This document shows, piece by piece, positions 8,711 through 16,689 of a stretch of DNA of 64,000 bases. A program made the translations under genes and the position numbers. Every line of letters starts with the position of its first letter. Positions within the stretch are counted from its first letter, which is position 1. This stretch comes from Pseudomonas sp. 30_B (GTDB taxonomy: Bacteria; Pseudomonadota; Gammaproteobacteria; Pseudomonadales; Pseudomonadaceae), in assembly GCF_017491605.1 (NCBI RefSeq), contig NZ_JAFGYY010000004.1, forward strand, positions 97,916 to 161,915. The letters are read 5' to 3'. Below the pieces are notes generated by a model that saw only the letters and a program-made list of their open reading frames with translations, was not told the origin of the DNA and did no database searches.

Positions 8711-9793
8711 ATGCGTGAGCCCCAGTGGCGCACTACGAGCGAGCAGTCCGTGTCGGAGACTTCGCGCTCCGTCCCGATGTCGCGCAAATCGATTTCCCTG
8801 CTCGGCGCACTTTCCCTGCTGATGCTGTCCGTCGCCCCCTTGTCCGCCATCGCGGCGACCGAGGCGGCCAGCGACTCCAGCTCCATTCCCTCGGCCAAGG
8901 CCACCAGCAGCCTGTTGCTGGGCGTCGCCCAGGCCGGCAAGCGCCTGGTGGCGGTGGGGGATCACGGACATATCCTTTACTCCGACGACGCCGGCAAGAG
9001 CTGGACCCAGGCCAAGGTGCCGACCCGCCAGCTGCTGACCGCGGTGTTCTTCCTCAATGACAAGAAGGGCTGGGCCGTCGGCCACGACGCGCAGATTCTC
9101 GTCACCACCGATGGCGGCACCACCTGGGCCCGCCAGTTCGAAGACCTCAAGCGCGAAGCGCCGTTGCTGGACATCTGGTTCCAGGACGACAACCACGGCA
9201 TGGCCGTGGGCGCCTACGGCGCGTTGCTGGAAACCACCGACGGCGGCCAGCACTGGGAAGACGCCAGCGACCGCCTGGACAACGAGGACCAGTACCACCT
9301 CAACGCCATCGCGGCGGTGAAGGATTCCGGCCTGCTGGTGGTCGGCGAGGCGGGCAGCATCTTCCGTTCCAAGGACTGGGGCCAGACCTGGGAAAAGCTC
9401 CAGGGTCCGTACGAAGGCTCGCTGTTCGGCACCATCGGCACCCGTCAGGCCGGCACCGCGCTGGTCTACGGCCTGCGTGGCCACCTGTTCCGCACCACCG
9501 ACTTCGGCGACAGCTGGCAGCAGGTCAACCTGCCCACCGCCAACGGCGGCGAGCTGGAGTTCGGCCTCTCCGAAGGCAGCCTGCTGGATGACGGCACCAT
9601 CGTCATCGTCGGTCATGGCGGCAGCGTGCTGGAAAGCAAGGACGACGGCGCGAGCTTCAGCGTCGTCAACCGTCCGGACCGCCTGTCCCTGGCCGGCGTG
9701 AGCGCGGCCGGCAACGGCAACCTGGTGCTGGTCGGCCAGGGCGGTATCCACCTGGCTTCGGCGACCGGCGCCGAGCTGACAGAACAACAATAA
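8711..9793 (+). CDS. YCF48/HCF136-like beta-propeller periplasmic protein
   Basis: This 360-residue protein has repeated BNR/YCF48 blades of the type SDDAGKSWTQ, TTDGGTTWAR, TTDGGQHWED, SKDWGQTWEK and TTDFGDSWQQ, each with the D-x-G-x-x-W signature, consistent with a propeller. The ATG at 8711 has an AGAGG site 8-9 bases upstream. A second Met at 8777 directly precedes the signal-peptide-like SRKSISLLGALSLLMLSVAPLSAIAA but has no visible ribosome site, so the longer form is preferred. It ends 14 bases before the MMPL gene. I infer an accessory or assembly role for the pump. Confidence 0.8.
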   Translation: MREPQWRTTSEQSVSETSRSVPMSRKSISLLGALSLLMLSVAPLSAIAATEAASDSSSIPSAKATSSLLLGVAQAGKRLVAVGDHGHILYSDDAGKSWTQAKVPTRQLLTAVFFLNDKKGWAVGHDAQILVTTDGGTTWARQFEDLKREAPLLDIWFQDDNHGMAVGAYGALLETTDGGQHWEDASDRLDNEDQYHLNAIAAVKDSGLLVVGEAGSIFRSKDWGQTWEKLQGPYEGSLFGTIGTRQAGTALVYGLRGHLFRTTDFGDSWQQVNLPTANGGELEFGLSEGSLLDDGTIVIVGHGGSVLESKDDGASFSVVNRPDRLSLAGVSAAGNGNLVLVGQGGIHLASATGAELTEQQ

Positions 9794-9807
9794 GCCGGGG
9801 AGCCTGC

Positions 9808-12189
9808 ATGAACGCTCTGAGCAAACACCAACAGGACAAGGCGACTTTCCTGGAACGCATCATCTTCACCCACCGGCCGTTCGTGATCATCGCCTGCCTG
9901 CTGGTGACCATCTTCCTCGGCTACCAGGCGACCCAGGTGCGTCCGTCCACCAGCTTCGAGAAGATGATTCCGCTGCAGCATCCGTTCATCCAGAACATGC
10001 TGGAGCACCGCAACGACCTGGCCAACCTCGGCAACACCGTGCGCATCTCGGTGGAAGCGGTGAACGGCGACATCTTCACCAAGGAGTACATGGAGACGCT
10101 GCAGAAGATCCACGACGAGGTCTTCTACATTCCCGGCGTCGACCGCTCCGGCATGAAGTCGCTGTGGAGCCCGAGCGTGCGCTGGACCGAGGTGACCGAG
10201 GAAGGCTTCGCCGGCGGCGAAGTGATCCCGCAGACCTACGACGGCTCGCCCAAGGCGCTGGAACTGCTGCGCAACAACGTGCTCAAGTCCGGCCAGATCG
10301 GCCGCCTGGTAGCCAACAACTTCAAGTCGAGCATCGTCGACGTGCCGCTGCTGGAGGTCTATCCGGACCCGAAGGACCAGGGCAAGTTGATGAAGCTGGA
10401 CTACCGCCAGTTCTCCCATGAGCTGGAAGAGAAGATCCGCGACAAGTACCAGCTGCAGAACCCCAACGTGAAGGTGCACATCACCGGCTTCGCCAAGAAG
10501 GTCGGCGACCTGATCGACGGCCTGCTGCTGGTGGTCGGCTTCTTCGGCATCTGCTTCGTGATCACCCTGGTGCTGCTGCTGTGGTTCACCAAGTGCGTGC
10601 GCTCGACCATCGCCGTGCTCTCCACCACCCTGGTGGCGGTGATCTGGCAGCTCGGCCTGCTGCACACCATCGGCTTCGGGCTGGACCCGTACTCGATGCT
10701 GGTGCCGTTCCTGATCTTCGCCATCGGTATTTCCCATGGCGTGCAGAAGATCAACGGTATCGCCCTGCAGTCCAGCGATGCGGAAACCCCGCTGCTGGCC
10801 GCTCGCCGTACCTTCCGCCAGCTGTTCCTGCCTGGCATGATCGCCATCCTCGCGGACGCCGTCGGCTTCATCACCCTGCTGGTGATCGACATCGGCGTGA
10901 TCCGTGAGCTGGCCATCGGCGCCTCGGTCGGCGTGGCGGTGATCGTGTTCACCAACCTGATCCTGCTGCCGGTTGCCATCTCCTACATCGGCATCAGCAA
11001 GAAGGCGGTGCAGCGCAGCAAGGAAGACGCGGTGCGCGACCATCCCTTCTGGCGCGCGCTGTCCAACTTCGCCAGTCCGAAAGTGGCACCCATTTCCGTG
11101 GTCATCGCCCTGGTGATGTTCGCCGGCGGCATGTGGCAAGGCCATCACCTGAAGATCGGCGACCTCGACCAGGGCGCGCCGGAACTGCGTCCGGACTCGC
11201 GCTACAACCTGGACAACGACTTCATCATCCGCAACTACTCGACCAGCTCCGACGTGCTGGTGGTGATGGTGGAATCCGCCGCCGAAGGCTGCTCCACCCA
11301 CAAGACCATGGCGGCCATCGACGAACTCGCCTGGCGCCTGGAAAACACCGAGGGCGTGCAATCGGCCATCTCCCTGGTCACCGTCTCCAAGCAGATGATC
11401 AAGGGCATGAACGAGGGCAACCTGAAGTGGGAGTCGCTGTCGCGCAACCAGGACGTGCTGAACAACTCCATCAGCCGTGCCGAAGGCCTGTTCAACAGCA
11501 ACTGCTCGCTCGCGCCCCTGCTGGTATTCCTCAACGACCACAAGGCCGAGACCCTCGACCGTGCGGTCGGCGTGGTCCAGGAGTTCGCCAAGGCCAACAA
11601 CCAGGACGACCTGAAGTTCAAGCTCGCTGCCGGTAACGCGGGTATCGAGGCGGCCACCAACGAGGTGATCAAGCAGTCCGAGCTGACCATCCTGATCCTG
11701 GTGTACATCTGCGTGGCGGTGATGTGCCTGATCACCTTCCGCTCCTTCGCCGCCACCCTGTGCATCGTGCTGCCGCTGATCCTCACCTCGGTGCTGGGCA
11801 ACGCGCTGATGGCAACTCTGGGCATCGGCGTGAAGGTCGCGACCCTGCCGGTGATCGCATTGGGCGTGGGTATCGGCGTGGACTACGGCATCTACATCTA
11901 CACCCGCCTGGAGTCCTTCCTGCGCCAGGGCCTGTCCCTGCAGGAGGCCTACTACGAGACCCTGAAGTCCACCGGCAAGGCCGTGCTGTTCACCGGCCTG
12001 TGCCTGGCCATCGGCGTCGCCACCTGGATCTTCTCGGCGATCAAGTTCCAGGCCGACATGGGCCTGATGCTGACCTTCATGCTCCTCTGGAACATGTTCG
12101 GTGCGCTGTGGCTGCTGCCGGCATTGGCGCGCTTCCTGATCAACCCGGAGAAGGTGCGGCAGAAGAAGGCGTCGATCCTGGTTCACTGA
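9808..12189 (+). CDS. RND superfamily (MMPL-type) transporter
   Basis: This 793-residue inner-membrane protein has two matching halves, each with one TM helix, a large periplasmic loop and a cluster of five helices. The signature helices are FAIGISHGVQKING in the first half (His310) and GVGIGVDYGIYIYTRL in the second (Asp692). RND/MMPL proteins use the proton gradient to move lipids and other hydrophobic compounds. No membrane-fusion protein is encoded nearby, as is usual for MMPL types. It completes the four-gene module and is followed by a strong terminator. Confidence 0.9.
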   Translation: MNALSKHQQDKATFLERIIFTHRPFVIIACLLVTIFLGYQATQVRPSTSFEKMIPLQHPFIQNMLEHRNDLANLGNTVRISVEAVNGDIFTKEYMETLQKIHDEVFYIPGVDRSGMKSLWSPSVRWTEVTEEGFAGGEVIPQTYDGSPKALELLRNNVLKSGQIGRLVANNFKSSIVDVPLLEVYPDPKDQGKLMKLDYRQFSHELEEKIRDKYQLQNPNVKVHITGFAKKVGDLIDGLLLVVGFFGICFVITLVLLLWFTKCVRSTIAVLSTTLVAVIWQLGLLHTIGFGLDPYSMLVPFLIFAIGISHGVQKINGIALQSSDAETPLLAARRTFRQLFLPGMIAILADAVGFITLLVIDIGVIRELAIGASVGVAVIVFTNLILLPVAISYIGISKKAVQRSKEDAVRDHPFWRALSNFASPKVAPISVVIALVMFAGGMWQGHHLKIGDLDQGAPELRPDSRYNLDNDFIIRNYSTSSDVLVVMVESAAEGCSTHKTMAAIDELAWRLENTEGVQSAISLVTVSKQMIKGMNEGNLKWESLSRNQDVLNNSISRAEGLFNSNCSLAPLLVFLNDHKAETLDRAVGVVQEFAKANNQDDLKFKLAAGNAGIEAATNEVIKQSELTILILVYICVAVMCLITFRSFAATLCIVLPLILTSVLGNALMATLGIGVKVATLPVIALGVGIGVDYGIYIYTRLESFLRQGLSLQEAYYETLKSTGKAVLFTGLCLAIGVATWIFSAIKFQADMGLMLTFMLLWNMFGALWLLPALARFLINPEKVRQKKASILVH

Positions 12190-12204
12190 TCGGCTCTCAA
12201 GCAA

Positions 12205-12239
12205 TAAAAAAACGCGGCCTTCGGGCCGCGTTTTTTTTA
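12205..12239. terminator. UUCG-loop terminator after the MMPL gene
   Basis: Arms CGCGGCC (12213-12219) and GGCCGCG (12224-12230) flank a TTCG tetraloop, with A-rich 5' and T-rich 3' flanks, so it can work in both directions. Confidence 0.92.
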
Positions 12240-12269
12240 TTGTGCCGGATCAGGGTTCGGAGCCGCCGG

Positions 12270-12416
12270 GGATCCATCGCGGACGGAGTCCGCTCCTACG
12301 ATGCATGAGATCGCGTAGGAGCGGACTTCGTCCGCGATTGGCTTCGATCCGCCGGGTTCCCCTGTAGGAGCGGGCCATGCCCGCGATCGCGCGCATGGCG
12401 CGCTCCTACAGGTGCC
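12270..12416. repeat. Cluster of three REP palindromes
   Basis: Three copies of the GTAGGAGCGGAC/GTCCGCG family lie in tandem: one reversed at about 12278-12300, one forward at about 12316-12340, and a variant CTGTAGGAGCGGGCCATGCCCGCGAT at about 12361-12386. A trailing inverted GCGCTCCTACAG end follows. They fill the gap between the convergent MMPL and cyclase genes. Confidence 0.8.
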
Positions 12417-12419
12417 GGA

Positions 12420-13226
12420 TCACGGCAGGATGGCGAACACCCGCGCCGGGAAGCCGGTGCCGCGGGCGATCTTCGGGAAGCTCACCACCGCCAGCGCGCC
12501 GGCTTCGGGCACCTTGTCGAGGTTGGCGAGCAGTTCGATCTGGTAGTGGTTGGTGCCCAGGATGTAGGACTCCAGCGAGTAGTCGTCCTTGGTGGTGGCC
12601 AGACCGGGATCGGTGTCGGTGGTCTCATGGCCGGACGCGGTGATCTTGCGCGTCTCGTAGAGGTACACCAGCGCCTCCTTGCTCCAGCCCGGATAGTGGG
12701 CCACGCCCTTGGCGTCCTGGTTCTGCATCTTCGCCTGGTCCGGCCAGCGCTGGGACCAGTCGATGCGCAGCGCCGCGAAGGCGCCTTCGGGCACCGGGCC
12801 ATGCTTGGCTTCCCAAGCCTTCACATCGGCCAGGGTCAGTACGTAGTCGGGGTTCTTCGCCACCTGCTCATGGACGTCGAACACCACCAGTGGCAGGAAC
12901 TGTTCCTTCACCTCCAACTGATCGACGCTGCGCAGGCCCTTGTGGAAATGCACCGGCGGGTCGACGTGGGTGCCCCACTGGCCGACGTGACTGTACAGCT
13001 CCACCTGGAAGCCGTCCTTGTCCACGCTGTAGAGCGTTTTGCGGCCCAAGGGCTCGAAGCCTTTCCAGTGCGGCGTGTCGTCGTCGAAGGCGTGGGTCAG
13101 GTCAACCCAGGCGTGCTGCTTGAGGCTGGCGTAGGTGTCCCACAGGCCGGGCTGGGCGGCCTGGACGGGAGCGGTGAGTACGGGCAGCAGGGCGGCGGCG
13201 AAGAGCAGGGCGGGCAAGCGTTGCAT
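12420..13226 (-). CDS. Secreted cyclase family (kynurenine-formamidase-like) hydrolase
   Basis: The protein is about 268 residues with an N-terminal signal peptide (MQRLPALLFAAALLPVLTAPVQA). The metal-site motif of the cyclase/KynB superfamily is present as GQWGTHVDPPVHFHKG, with the HxGTHxDxPxHF pattern. Members hydrolyse amide or ester bonds, for example N-formylkynurenine, but most secreted versions are uncharacterised. An in-frame ATG at 13289 would add 21 residues in front of the signal peptide and is not preferred. It is divergent from the CMD-like gene. Confidence 0.85.
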   Translation of the reverse strand: MQRLPALLFAAALLPVLTAPVQAAQPGLWDTYASLKQHAWVDLTHAFDDDTPHWKGFEPLGRKTLYSVDKDGFQVELYSHVGQWGTHVDPPVHFHKGLRSVDQLEVKEQFLPLVVFDVHEQVAKNPDYVLTLADVKAWEAKHGPVPEGAFAALRIDWSQRWPDQAKMQNQDAKGVAHYPGWSKEALVYLYETRKITASGHETTDTDPGLATTKDDYSLESYILGTNHYQIELLANLDKVPEAGALAVVSFPKIARGTGFPARVFAILP

Positions 13227-13342
13227 GGTGTCTGATTCCTTGACGGGGATGGGATGGCGCGCCTTATCTTTCCCCAGCGCCAACCCCATCTTCCAATTCC
13301 GAATCCTGCTTTTCTTATTCCGAAACCGGTCCAGGAGTGCCC

Positions 13343-13759
13343 ATGTCCTTGCAGCTCATCGAATACGCCGACGCCAGCCCCGAGGTCCGTGCCGTCTACG
13401 ACGACATCATGGCGACCCGCAGGATCGACTGGGTGAACAACTTCTGGAAAGCCCTGGCCAACCATCCGCAGACCCTCAAGCGCACCTGGGAAAGCCTCAA
13501 GGAGGTGATGGGGCCGGGACAACTTGACCCGCTGGTGAAGGAGCTGATCTACGTCGCCGTCAGCGTCACCAACAACTGCAACTACTGCATCGGCTCCCAC
13601 GGCGCGGCGGCGCGCAAGGCGGGGATGGACGATGAGATGCTCGGCGAGCTGCTGGCGGTGGTGGCCATGGCCAACGAGACCAACCGCCTCGCCATCGGCT
13701 ATCAGGTTCCGCTGGATGAGGTGTTCAAGGGCGCGGTGATGGAGAACAGCGGTAGCTGA
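13343..13759 (+). CDS. Carboxymuconolactone decarboxylase / AhpD-like protein
   Basis: This 138-residue protein has the CMD-family core, with the redox motif CNYC and downstream His (NNCNYCIGSHGAAARKAG). This CxxC pattern is typical of AhpD-like peroxidase-related proteins rather than true decarboxylases. AGGAG ends 5 bases before the ATG at 13343, so this start is chosen over the GTG at 13337. It faces the secreted cyclase gene across about 115 bases. Its partner and substrate are unknown. Confidence 0.88.
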   Translation: MSLQLIEYADASPEVRAVYDDIMATRRIDWVNNFWKALANHPQTLKRTWESLKEVMGPGQLDPLVKELIYVAVSVTNNCNYCIGSHGAAARKAGMDDEMLGELLAVVAMANETNRLAIGYQVPLDEVFKGAVMENSGS

Positions 13760-13787
13760 ACCTTTTTCCGAATCGGGTTCGGAGTTG

Positions 13788-13865
13788 CCGGGGATCCATC
13801 GCGGACGGAGTCCGCTCCTACGCAGATGCATGACCTTGGGTAGGAGCGGACTCCGTCCGCGATCG
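13788..13865. repeat. Pair of facing REP palindromes
   Basis: One reversed and one forward copy of the GTAGGAGCGGACTCCGTCCGCGAT element face each other across about 17 bases. The arrangement is nearly the same as at 12270-12340, including the preceding GGGGATCCATCGCGGAC. Confidence 0.85.
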
Positions 13866-13915
13866 GTTTCTCCCGCTCCGAGCCGGACTGAGCGGACGAT
13901 TGGTGCGTGGCGTTT

Positions 13916-14989
13916 TCAGGGGGCCGACAGCCTTTGGATCGCCTTCACTGGCGTCCCATCGTTCCAGCGCCCCATCGACAACTGCGCCGGCTTGCCACCC
14001 AGCGCGTAGTCGCGGTCCTGGCCGTAGAAGGCGGCGTCGCACAGGGCGTCGAACAGTTTCCAGGTGCCATACCAGTCCAGTGCGTCGGTGGCCAGCGCGT
14101 TGTGGGCCGATGGCTGGCCCTGCTTGAGGCGCTGGCGTACCCGTTCCTGCACGCGATTGAGCAGCCAGCTGGAAGAGTCGCTGGGCGGATAGCGCGGGTC
14201 GAAGCGTGGCGCGCTGGGCGCCGCGTGGTTGGCCAGCAGGGGCGGGCTGCCATGACGGTCGCTGCGCAACAGCAGCAGGTCCTTGTCCCGCGCGGCGACC
14301 TGGGTGCTTTCCCGGTAGATGCGCCGTGCGTCGTCGCAGCCGACGCGCTCGTCCTCATCGCCACAGACGGCCAGCAGCAAGGTTCCGGCGGGAATGTTCA
14401 GCAGCGGCTCCAACGGCACCTGGCGCCAGCGCGGGCCACTGCTCTTGCCTGGTTCCACCGCCATCAGCGCGTGCGGCTTCGGGATGTCCAGGCGCTGCCA
14501 GGAAGCGGCGAGCCCGCTGGCGATCAGGCCGCCGGCGGAGTGTCCGAGGTAGGCCACATGCGCAAGCTCCGGCTTCACTCCGAGCCTTCCTGCCTGCAGG
14601 TCGCGGACGGCATGGCGCACCGAGTCGGCGGCATTGGGCAGGAAGTCCGCGGCGGGTGTCTTCAGGTTGGCCTGGTAGCGCGGGTAAATGATGATTGCGC
14701 CGCGGCGGACGATGTGTTCGATCCAGGCGCGGTACAGGTCCGGTTGCATCACGCTCCAGCCGTGGGTGAAGACCACCAGCGGCGCGCTTTGCGGCTGCGG
14801 GCGGGCAGGGGTGAAGACCCAGTATTCGTTGCCGTCGGCGTTGAAGTGCCATTGGCGAACGTCGGTGTGGCTGTAGGCCGAGCCGCCGGGCCCCTGCAGC
14901 GGCTGTGTCGGCGGCAGGGCGGGCTCGGCGCGTGATGTGAGTGTCAGCGAAAGGCCGACGAACAGGGCGCAAAGGCTGGCGCGGGGCAT
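13916..14989 (-). CDS. Secreted alpha/beta hydrolase
   Basis: This 357-residue protein starts with a short signal peptide (MPRASLCALFVGLSLTLTSRA). The nucleophile elbow is GHSAGG, and an HGW oxyanion-type motif lies about 75 residues earlier (LVVFTHGWSVMQ). It resembles lipase/esterase or dienelactone-hydrolase-type folds; the substrate is not predictable. A GAGG lies 7 bases before the ATG. It lies 50 bases downstream of batD on the same strand and may be the last gene of that operon. Confidence 0.8.
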   Translation of the reverse strand: MPRASLCALFVGLSLTLTSRAEPALPPTQPLQGPGGSAYSHTDVRQWHFNADGNEYWVFTPARPQPQSAPLVVFTHGWSVMQPDLYRAWIEHIVRRGAIIIYPRYQANLKTPAADFLPNAADSVRHAVRDLQAGRLGVKPELAHVAYLGHSAGGLIASGLAASWQRLDIPKPHALMAVEPGKSSGPRWRQVPLEPLLNIPAGTLLLAVCGDEDERVGCDDARRIYRESTQVAARDKDLLLLRSDRHGSPPLLANHAAPSAPRFDPRYPPSDSSSWLLNRVQERVRQRLKQGQPSAHNALATDALDWYGTWKLFDALCDAAFYGQDRDYALGGKPAQLSMGRWNDGTPVKAIQRLSAP

Positions 14990-15039
14990 CTGGGTGCCTC
15001 TTGGCGGGGCTCGCCAGCAAGCATAGCCCCGCCGTTGCG

Positions 15040-16689
15040 TCAGCGCGGGTAGAGCGGCGGCAGGCTGCCCGGATCGGTGGCGGGAGCGGCGTCCGGATCG
15101 GCGCCCGGCAGGCTGCGCACGGCGCGCCAGAGGTCCTCGCCCTGCCAGTTGCGGCCACCTTCGCTGTCGCTGTACAGCGCGCCATTGAGGCTGTCCAGGG
15201 CGTCGGACAGCGGCACGAAGCGCGCCGCCATGTCCGCCAGGGTCTCCGGTTGCTGGCGTGCCCAGGCGTCCAGCGCCTGGCGGGTGGCGTGCGGGTCGTT
15301 GGCCTGGCAGGCGCGGCGCAGTTCATCGAGCAGGGTGCGCGCGCTGGGGCCGGCGACCGCGGCGCGGATCACTGCGGGCAGTCGGCGCGCGCGCCACCAC
15401 AGGCCGAAGCCCAGCAGTGTGGTGAAGGCGAGGATGGCGCAAGCCAGTTGCCAGGGCCACAGGCGGGCCTGGGGTTGCAGCAGGGCGTCGGTGGTGGGGG
15501 TGGCGGATGCGTCGGCCGGGGTTTCCAGCTGCGGGTTGGCGGCCACCGTCAGGGTGCGCGCCGGCAGGCTGGTGCGCTCGACGCGGTTGTCCCGGGTATT
15601 CCACCAGACCACTTCGACGGGCGGCAGTTGTACCTGGCCGGCATGGTCGGCAATCAGCGCCTCGCGCTCTTCGCGGCTGCCGATCATGCCTTGTTCGGTG
15701 CCCTGGTTGGCCAGTTGCGGCTGGTCGGGGTAGTGGCGCAACTCGCCCGGCAAGGTCTGCGGCAGCGGCGGCAACTGGGCGCTGGAGAGCCCCTCCACGC
15801 GCAGCATGATATTGCGGGTCAGCGCTTCGCCGGCACGGGCCTGCTCCGGTTGCGGGCTCCAGGTTTCGCTCAGGCTCAGCGACCGGGCCGGCAGCCAGGG
15901 GGCGTCGGCGGGGTAATCGGCGGGCTTGGGTTTGATCTGCAGCGGGATGGTCGGCGAGACCACCCGGATCTGCTTGCCCGGCGGCGGCCCGAAGGGACTG
16001 TCGTCGGGGCTGCGCTGCTGGCCGGCCTGGGTGGCGTTGAAGGTCTGGCCGGGAATTTCCAGGGGGCCGCTCTTCTGCGGGAAGATCGCGTAGCGAACTT
16101 CGATGACCCCATGGCGCACGCCGTTGATTTCCTTCTCGTAGGTGCGCGCCTCGCCCAGCGGTTCGACGCGGGCGTCGGCGATCTGCAGGGGCGTGAGGCT
16201 GCTGTCGTCGTAGAGCGACACCGAATGGTAGATGCGCAGGGTCAGGATCACCTGCGCCTGCACATAGCTTTCCTCCTGGTCCACGCTGGCGTCGATGAAC
16301 ACGGGGGCGAGTTTCTGGCTGCTGGCGCTTTGTTCGGCCTTGAGGACGTGCAGGCTGATCGACTCGGTCGTATTGCCGCCCAGGTGGATCGGCGGAATCA
16401 CCACTGTGCCTTCGTTGCGCGGCTGCAGGGTGACGATCCAGCGGGTGGTGGCCTGGGTCTTGCCGTTCAGGGTGGTGAGGCGATTGACCTGGCGGGTGCC
16501 GAGCACGACGAACTGATCGTCCAGGGGCTTGAGGTCCGGCTTGCCGAACAGGGTCGGGTCGTCGGACTCCAGTGTCAGGTCGATGCTTTCGCCTTCGTTC
16601 AGGCGCGTGCGGTCGACACTGGCGGTGAAGCTGGCCTCGGCGCGGACGGCGGCGAGGCAGAGCAGGGTCAGGCAGATCAGCCTTTTCAT
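15040..16689 (-). CDS. batD: BatD-type (oxygen tolerance) membrane protein
   Basis: This 549-residue protein has a signal peptide (MKRLICLTLLCLAAVRAEA), a long beta-rich periplasmic region with Ig-like domains, and a C-terminal TM helix (LWPWQLACAILAFTTLLGFGLWW) before a cytoplasmic tail of about 110 residues. This layout is that of BatD (PF13584-type). The ATG overlaps the stop codon of the VWA-TPR gene (ATGA), so translation is probably coupled. Bat proteins work with MoxR ATPases in envelope stress or aerotolerance; the mechanism is not settled. Confidence 0.88.
   Translation of the reverse strand: MKRLICLTLLCLAAVRAEASFTASVDRTRLNEGESIDLTLESDDPTLFGKPDLKPLDDQFVVLGTRQVNRLTTLNGKTQATTRWIVTLQPRNEGTVVIPPIHLGGNTTESISLHVLKAEQSASSQKLAPVFIDASVDQEESYVQAQVILTLRIYHSVSLYDDSSLTPLQIADARVEPLGEARTYEKEINGVRHGVIEVRYAIFPQKSGPLEIPGQTFNATQAGQQRSPDDSPFGPPPGKQIRVVSPTIPLQIKPKPADYPADAPWLPARSLSLSETWSPQPEQARAGEALTRNIMLRVEGLSSAQLPPLPQTLPGELRHYPDQPQLANQGTEQGMIGSREEREALIADHAGQVQLPPVEVVWWNTRDNRVERTSLPARTLTVAANPQLETPADASATPTTDALLQPQARLWPWQLACAILAFTTLLGFGLWWRARRLPAVIRAAVAGPSARTLLDELRRACQANDPHATRQALDAWARQQPETLADMAARFVPLSDALDSLNGALYSDSEGGRNWQGEDLWRAVRSLPGADPDAAPATDPGSLPPLYPR

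Noticed and set aside
9613..12204. 863-codon minus-strand frame over the MMPL gene
   Set aside because: Low-complexity His/Gln/Gly-rich translation typical of a codon-bias shadow.
13337..13342. GTG start two codons upstream of the CMD-like gene
   Set aside because: The GTG overlaps the AGGAG ribosome site; ATG at 13343 has correct spacing.
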